Shown here piece after piece: positions 57,801 to 64,000 of a stretch of 64,000 nt of DNA. Numbering within the stretch: position 1 is the stretch's first letter; the number at the start of each line of letters is the position of its first letter. Origin of the DNA: Sesamum alatum (lineage: Eukaryota > Streptophyta > Magnoliopsida > Lamiales > Pedaliaceae); contig JACGWO010000005.1 in NCBI GenBank assembly GCA_034509735.1, forward strand, positions 37,354,479 to 37,418,478, written 5' to 3'. Position numbers and translations under genes: made by a program. A model generated the notes under the pieces. It ran no database searches and was not told where the DNA came from. It was given only the letters and a program-made list of their open reading frames with translations.

Positions 57801-58272
57801 GGGGTAAGTTACAGTTATTTCTCTTGAAATTTGACATAATTATGAATATCCTTTTGTTGTACGAAAAACTATTAATACCTCCTTCAAACAGAAAATAATT
57901 AGGTAGCCCCTAGACGGTGAAGTGGACATTACTACTTTACCTTTACTGTATTTTATAAAATAAAATAAGTATTTGAAAAAAATACAAAAAAATAAATAAA
58001 ATTTGAAGCTGGGTAGAATAAATAATCAATAAGGCGAACTAATCCATAAAATATTTTAGAAAATTCTAAAAAATATATAAATTGTAATTCATAATTCAAA
58101 ATGCCATTTGGTTAACTTCACCATAAAAATTGGATAAAAACTTAACAGACTGTAACAGAATGAGTTCGTTGTTAGACGAACGTTAAAATCATAAGAACAT
58201 TTATAATTTCCAAACAAAAAGAAAGTATTTATAATTATATCGAACATCGGGAAGATAGATGTAATTTTATCC
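57801..58272. mobile_element. Long-TIR MITE, copy 2
   Basis: Left end ggggtaagttacagttattt, with atccttttgttgtacgaaaa; the right end has aaaaagaaagtatttataat and taattttatcc in inverted relation. It is the same family as 5964-6388, with more divergence. Confidence 0.6.
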
Positions 58273-58607
58273 TAATGATAGATACTAGATGATCAATAAT
58301 ATTTTACAAATTTAATGGTAACAATATTTACTTTTATTTTTCTTTTTCATTTTCTCCACGAGTGTTTCCATCTTACATTATAGATGAAACTAATCATTCT
58401 CGAGGTGGGAGCGAAAAAGTTCAACCCATCATAATAAGTGAGAGTTTAAGGTTTTGAAATCCTGCTCACGGACAAGAATCTACCTCAGAATTCAGTTCCC
58501 TTATTGCTAAACCAACAATAAATGTGCCTAAGTTGCTATATGAAAATTAGTAATTAGTAATAACTTAGTGCAATGCAAATATCATTACTATGTGCTGTTT
58601 TTTTTTA

Positions 58608-58858
58608 TTATTATTTTTTGAATAACAAGCGATAAATTATTAATTTGAAAATACAGTAGTGTTTCTAAAGTAATCAACTATTATATTCAGTCCACAGTAT
58701 AATCTACCAACACCAATATTAAAGTAACCAAATGAATAGTACAAATATTTTATAAACTAAACAACACCCTGCATTCATAGTACTTGAACCCACGACCTCT
58801 TGATTGTGGGACATCAACCCCACCATTCAAACAAGGGATCATTGGTTACTATTTGCTG
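58608..58858 (-). mobile_element. tRNA-derived SINE, third copy
   Basis: On the minus strand it reads accaatgatcccttgtttga, a B-box-like gggttcaagtac, and ends aaattaataatttatcgctt followed by an A/T-rich tail, matching the copy at 4436-4702 in order and spacing. Confidence 0.6.
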
Positions 58859-59644
58859 TTAATTATCATAATAGTGACAAGCCATAATATCAATTATCTT
58901 TTTGAGTCATTTTTTCTATTACTGACAATTTATACATAATCTTCTACCATTAAACTTTGTGGAAACTATTATTGAATAGAAAATAATTTTTTTTTACTAA
59001 ATATAGATAATTAGTAACAGTTTTAGTATTATCACAAAGATATCATACCTTCCCAAATATATTAGTATTAAGAAATTAAGTAATGTAACTATTCTTTTGA
59101 TTTCTTTTTTAAGTTGCACCTTAAGAAATTAATGTCTCCCCTCTGAATCTTTTTGGTTTACATCTGATCCCTTCCAGTAAAATTTGGACAGAAAATATTT
59201 ATCTCAGCAAAAAGAATACATAAATTTTTCAATTTTCCCCTCATTTAACATTCTCATGTCTATTTTTATACTTATAAAGAGATAAATATAATGTATATAT
59301 ATGGAATTAAGTTAACATTATTACATTCTTTTCTCTTACAAGTATAAAATTATTACATGAGAATGTTAAATGGGGGATAAAACAAAAAAGTTATGTAATT
59401 TTTTTTGCTAACGTCAGTATTTTTCGTTCGAATCCTAGAGAAATGGGTCAAGTGTAAACAGTGAATTTTCAAAAAGAATGTAAATGTAATTTTAAAAATT
59501 TTTTGGGAAAAAATATAATTTCACATTTTCAGAGGAGGTCTAAGTGTTATTATTCCTATAAGATACTGCTAAAAAGTCTCTTCATGCAGGACTTTGTGTT
59601 GCTCAATTGGCAATGATCATACATTAATCCATTGCTTTTTTTTA

Positions 59645-59887
59645 GGTAAATTATAATGGGCACCCTTAAGGTTTGCCATAATTACAAATATCTCCTTGTT
59701 GTTTGAAAATTTATAAATTATCCACTAAAATTAATAGCCGTCTAACAAATACCCCGTAAAATGAGTTGTCATAAGGGGATACTTGTTAGATGACAGTTAA
59801 TTCCAAGGGATTGTTTGTAATTTTTCGAACAACAAGAGAATATCTACAGTTATAGCAAACCTCATGGAAATCCATTGTAGTATACCC
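59645..59887. mobile_element. Long-TIR MITE, copy 3
   Basis: Left end aggtaaattataatgggcac with atctccttgttgtttgaaaa; right end, reverse complemented, gggtatactacaatgga with tctcttgttgttcgaaaaat. It is the shortest full copy, about 243 bp. Confidence 0.65.
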
Positions 59888-60095
59888 TTTTTTTTTAAAA
59901 AATAAAAATAAAAAAATAAGCATACTGCATCTGGATGTAAATGCCAACAGTTCATGGAGATCTGGACAAGCTTTGGAACAAGATCAATTTTATATATGCA
60001 AGAATGTTTATAATCAACAACTCCACGATCTGATCGGGACAACGTACTATGCTATCGTATGAAAGATCCCGCGCAAGGAAACAAAAAAAATTTAC

Positions 60096-62413
60096 TTACT
60101 TCGCTCCCACGAACCGAGCTGTGGTAATAACAGGAAATTTACTAGTCCTACGTCTACGACCTCCTTGCCGTTTCCTTATCTTTCCCCAACCTTGCAGACA
60201 ACCTTCTTTACTCTGAGTAGCATGCTGCTTCATAATGGAGCTCGTTGATAACTTGGAATATCTTCTTGGTTTTGCATGAGCTTTTTTGCCTGGATTTCTC
60301 TTTGCCGAACCTATTCTTGGACATCCTTCAATTGTGTGAAGACTTTTGGAGAGAGAAGAAAGGGAAGGTAGGACTTCTGTTCGGATGTCCTTCAGTTGCC
60401 TTGTTCCCCTAGCATGGCCCTTCTTAGACCGACCGGATAAATCACCTGTTTCTTCCTCTTTTTTGACAACATCAGATAGATTTACAGCAGTGTCAGTTGT
60501 GTAGTTCTGGACTTTCATAGCCTTGTTCTCTAGATCGTCTCTGGTGGAAGAAACAATTTCAGCGAACCAATAGAGATGGTTTCTGAAGCTTTCCAGTGGC
60601 TCTGGGTTTGCAGCCTTAATATATTCTTGGACTCCACAAGAAGAAATTGTCACTAAAGTCTCTGCAGCAATGGTATCAAGTTCCATGGACGGTTCTCCCT
60701 CCCTTTGTTCAGATAAAAGAGGAGATGTCTCCAGTTGAATATCCTCAGACTTGCCTCTTGGAGGAGAACACTCCTCGTTCTCTGGGCTCACTGGACCCTC
60801 CAAGTCTGTATCTCCGGCAGATTTAATCAGGACAATTGTACTTGACTGTTGTGGAGAAGGCTCGTGTACAACTGTGCCAGTGTTCAAGTCAATGCAAGTT
60901 TTCGTCTTCAAGAACTTGTCATCAATGTCTGCAACAGGATTCTCTCCGTCACCCTCCTTTTTCCTTGCATGATCATAGACAGAGCTACAACTGGGAACTA
61001 CTGTAGTTTCTTTATTTATAGTCCGGAGATTTTCAAGAATACTTTCTGTCTCTGAGAAACAGTTGGCAGGCATAGAATTCAAATCAATATCCACTGAGAA
61101 AGTTATACCATTCGAACTGTCATCACTGTTTAGAAGTCCAGTTGCTTCTCCAGAAACGCACGGATCATTGTGCATAACCTCCATAGGGCAGATGTAAGTT
61201 TCAAAAGGACCAGTGGAACTTGAAGGTTGTGATCCAAGCTGAATGGGTTCATTCAAATCAATAAAACAATTTGTTTTCCTGCGATGTAACTGAAAACTAG
61301 ACAAATCTCCTGCTTTATCAGAATCAATTTCTGAATCACTCTTAGGCGGAATGTTGGAGAGTTTCTGAGGAGTATTGCATGTTATCTCAGGTGCTTCAGA
61401 AAGATTTCCCTCTTTAAACTGCTTGCCTCCTTCGTCATGGTACATATCAGCTGGAAGTTCAAGATCCAAAATTCTCTTTTCATTTCCTTGGTTTCTGGAT
61501 GCCGGAAATTTGACTTCATTATAACTGTTTTTTCTGACGGAAGGACCAGGGCACACTGTTGTATGTTCTTGAAAGTTCGCTGCCCCAAAAGTTGGAGGTC
61601 GTTGAATGCTCTGTGATGTCAGCTCAGGCAACTTACCATGTGAATGATCTCCAAGAAGCCAGCTTGTTGCATGTGACTTACTTTGAGAAACTTCGGACCA
61701 GGCGTGAGATGAACAATAAACTGATTCTGAAGTTTGTGATAGTAAATGCTGTGCAAAGATTTCTCTCACCCTCATTTCATCCATCAACTCCCTTTGTCTT
61801 CTATATACTCGATGTAGTTCATGGACCTGTGAGAGAAACAGAAAACGAAAAGTAATTAAACACTATGAGAGATGTTCAGACTAAGTACAAGTGCCAAATT
61901 GATGTAAAACTCAAAACCTCCAGTTACCAATAAAGGTCAAATGTAATTCGGAAAAAAAGTGATGATACATAATACATGTGCAAGTGCCCAAAAAATTCCA
62001 TCCACATTCCATTGACGATTATAATTATATCAAAGCTATATAGCAAAAATTGCAATATGGAGATGAAGACTATCGAGAGAGACACGACCATTTTCCACCC
62101 ATGCTAAACAAAATAAAGAATATAATTCCTGCAAACGTAGTGTTTCCGTTCACCAGTTCAGGAAAAGGTTAAATGGTCAGCTGGTATATACCTGATATCT
62201 AAATGTGGCTTCATGATTCTGTATTATCTGCCTCAACACCTCCTTGTCATAACTTAAGTACTGGTCCATAGTACATGGTGGCAAAGAACTCTGGAAGCCT
62301 CCTTCTTCTCCATAGCTAGGATTACTATTGAATAGGGGCCAAGAAAAGCCGCTTGCACCTACGTTAAGATCCCTCGCATGGTAATATACAGGGATATAGC
62401 TAGTACACTGCAT
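60096..62413 (-). CDS. DUF863 family protein
   Basis: Two coding exons: 62192-62413 (74 codons) and 60096-61826 (576 codons plus stop). They join in phase 0 across a gt...cacag intron, as NHEATFRYQ | VHELHRVYRRQRELMDEM, giving 650 residues. That junction region is the conserved N-terminal block of plant DUF863 proteins. Downstream there are three IDLN motifs (FIDLNEP about 262, DIDLNSM about 320, CIDLNTG about 385), LYWFAEIVSS (about 492-501), ARGTRQLKDIRTEVLPSLSS and AKPRRYSKLS, ending in a basic tail RKRQGGRRRRTSK. DUF863 members are plant-specific and their biochemical role is not established; the basic tail suggests nuclear localisation (inference). No break is seen. Confidence 0.9.
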
Positions 62414-62429
62414 ATTTGCACCACGTCAC

Positions 62430-63758
62430 CTGAAATGGGGACATAAGATTGTTAATATTATCCATGATCACGCACAGTCAAATCTTTCGACTTAGAGACG
62501 GGATTCATTAATAAAAAGATTACGTAAAACTGATTCTAGAAAATAGTGAAAATCCAGTTTGACCCTGTAATACTGACTACACCCTTCAAATTATAAAATG
62601 TTAAAGCGCATGATTAGTTGGTCCTTAAGCCCTTCACTGCTGTTTAATAGATGATGAAGAAGCTGCTACGCTAACAAGAAATCATACAACATCCAACAAG
62701 TCAAAAGCACATGCATTATATTTACGGAAGCAAAGAATCCAGAGAGATTGCATTGGATAATGGATATTTCACGTTCTTTTCTATTTCTTTCGTAAATTCT
62801 TCTCTCTTTTCCAACCTGAATCATGTCCTAAGTAATTTAAACTTACTTAAGCTTAAACGATGATTTCCTTTTGAGAAAGCACTTAAGCAGATCAATAAAT
62901 TGCAAAGGTGTGTTCAACTTTAGATACTCAAGTATGTGCATCTACGTCAAGGAACACTAAAAAATCGGAGAAAACGTGAGAAGTTAAAGAACAACCAGAT
63001 CAAATACTAAAACTACAGTCAGAAGAGAAAATGATTAGACTTACTCAAGTTAGACATACATTCAGTTCTACACAAGCTTCACTCAATAAATGCCCGAATC
63101 GTACTCAGTGAACCAAAACCTTAGATGGAAGTAGAAAGATCAACATGTTTGGGAGAAGATAAGATGTTCAAAAACAGTCCAAGATTCTTAAGAATTGTGG
63201 AAAATCTACAAAGCATCTTTAACAAAATGCATATCCATCAATCCTAACAAATAGTTTCAATGAATGTCTTTTCTCCCCGGATAAGATCAAAATGAAAATT
63301 TTCCAGCTAAGCAGAATAAAGAAGTTCGCAAAGCAAGAGAGCCCATTAATTAATAAGATTCTTTATATATGCATTAGGCCGAAAACTCCACCAGACAATC
63401 AGGTTGTAATAAGATGGGGAGATGGTAAACACTTAGATTAAATGTTCTAAAACATTAACAAAGTAAGAAAAAGAGAAACATTAAAGAGACACAAAATGAA
63501 AAGGGGAGAATTATTCAAGAAAAATACATTTGAAAAAGCCTCAAAAAGCAGAAAGAAAAGCAAAATCTTCTGAGGATCACAGCATCAAGACTATCAGCCC
63601 ACCATCCAAATCTCAACCTCTTGCAGGCAAAAAAATCCAAAGAAACACACACACACACACAGAGGACACTGACACACGCATTTTGAAACAGAGAACAACC
63701 CAGATGAGAAAATGGACACAAGATCAAAACCCAGTCAGAATATCAGAAGAATTTTTAC
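62430..63758 (-). other. Likely 5' UTR intron of the DUF863 gene
   Basis: On the minus strand a donor gtaaaaat follows cttgcctgag (exon end 63759), and an acceptor tttcag lies at 62430, 16 bp before the start codon. No long open frame is found in between. An intron in the leader fits this, but there is no transcript support. A CA microsatellite at 63646-63660 lies in it. Confidence 0.5.
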
Positions 63759-64000
63759 CTCAGGCAAGAGACAAACAAAAACCCACTCAAATCCACTGCT
63801 TCAAGAATCCAGTTACACAATCCACTGATAATCCACCACACAAGTCCAAAAACTTGTCGTTTACTAATCACAATTGAAAAGACCTACTCGCATTAAAAGC
63901 AGAGAAAAAGGATATGGGAAAGAAAGAAAAGCATCAGAGGAAAGCAGGAGGGCGAAAAGGAGCGAAGCGTAGAGAAGCCATTATGAAGCAAACAGAAATG
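63759..64000 (-). promoter_or_regulatory. Probable 5' UTR exon of the DUF863 gene
   Basis: On the minus strand this is CT-rich (cgctcctttt, cttttcttt), as expected of a plant leader. The transcription start lies at or beyond the window edge. The open frame on the plus strand here is low-complexity and probably not coding. Confidence 0.45.

Larger units (their letters stand above)
56480..60095. other. Repeat-rich intergenic region
   Basis: No gene recognised. It contains an A32 run, a microsatellite, three MITE copies (one partial) and a SINE, listed separately; the rest is plain AT-rich sequence. Confidence 0.6.

Noticed and set aside
57710..57898. Open frame with poly-Asn stretch
   Set aside because: It is created by the AAC/AAT microsatellite and the start of a MITE; there is no other coding evidence.
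63530..63877. 115-residue plus-strand open frame
   Set aside because: It is low-complexity, includes a CA microsatellite as Thr-His repeats, and overlaps the likely 5' leader and intron of the DUF863 gene on the other strand.

Overview
This is a plant nuclear window: AT-rich, intron-bearing genes embedded in nested LTR retrotransposons, MITEs, a Mutator-like element and tRNA-derived SINEs. The AMT1 paralogue with a short N-terminus resembles the tomato LeAMT1;3 type, so a eudicot, possibly an asterid, is the best guess. No CRISPR array, operon or bacterial feature is present.

Layout. 1-6.8 kb is gene-poor and repeat-rich: SINE pieces, a block of three hairpins, a hAT-type MITE with an 8-bp target duplication carrying a nested SINE, and a long-TIR MITE. 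6.8-27.6 kb (+) is a PHD-finger gene of the AIPP2/PAIPP2 type. It has a seven-codon first exon, a 15.2-kb first intron and six further exons. The intron holds a 5'-truncated Ty1/copia element into which a Ty3/gypsy chromovirus has inserted (TSD caatc). The second large exon carries three tandem copies of a 47-48 residue unit and then a frameshift. 28.0-30.4 kb is a tandem LTR-int-LTR-int-LTR array of a small, non-coding LTR element. 30.4-36.5 kb holds no gene I recognise. 36.6-41.5 kb is a decayed copia element (copia A) inside an older MITE. 41.85-43.25 kb (-) is an intact AMT1 ammonium transporter. 43.66-44.8 kb is a second copy of that MITE, this time interrupted by an 861-bp Mutator-like element with a perfect 9-bp TSD. 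45.6-53.7 kb (+) is a broken class II histone deacetylase (HDA5-like) pseudogene; one of its introns contains a young copia element (copia B) with a perfect TSD, ctagt. 53.9-54.5 kb has a coiled-coil ORF of unknown, probably transposon-derived origin. 55.3-56.5 kb (-) is a plant calmodulin-binding-domain protein. 56.5-60.1 kb is again repeat-rich, and 60.1-64 kb (-) is a DUF863 gene with its likely 5' UTR intron.

The four cellular genes (PHD reader-like protein, AMT1, calmodulin-binding protein, DUF863 protein) are not evidently in one pathway; this is ordinary plant gene spacing. The notable content is how the mobile elements nest: into a gene's first intron, into a pseudogene intron, twice into nearly the same point of one MITE family, and into each other. 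Exon boundaries were inferred by reading splice sites and keeping phase; no transcript evidence was available.
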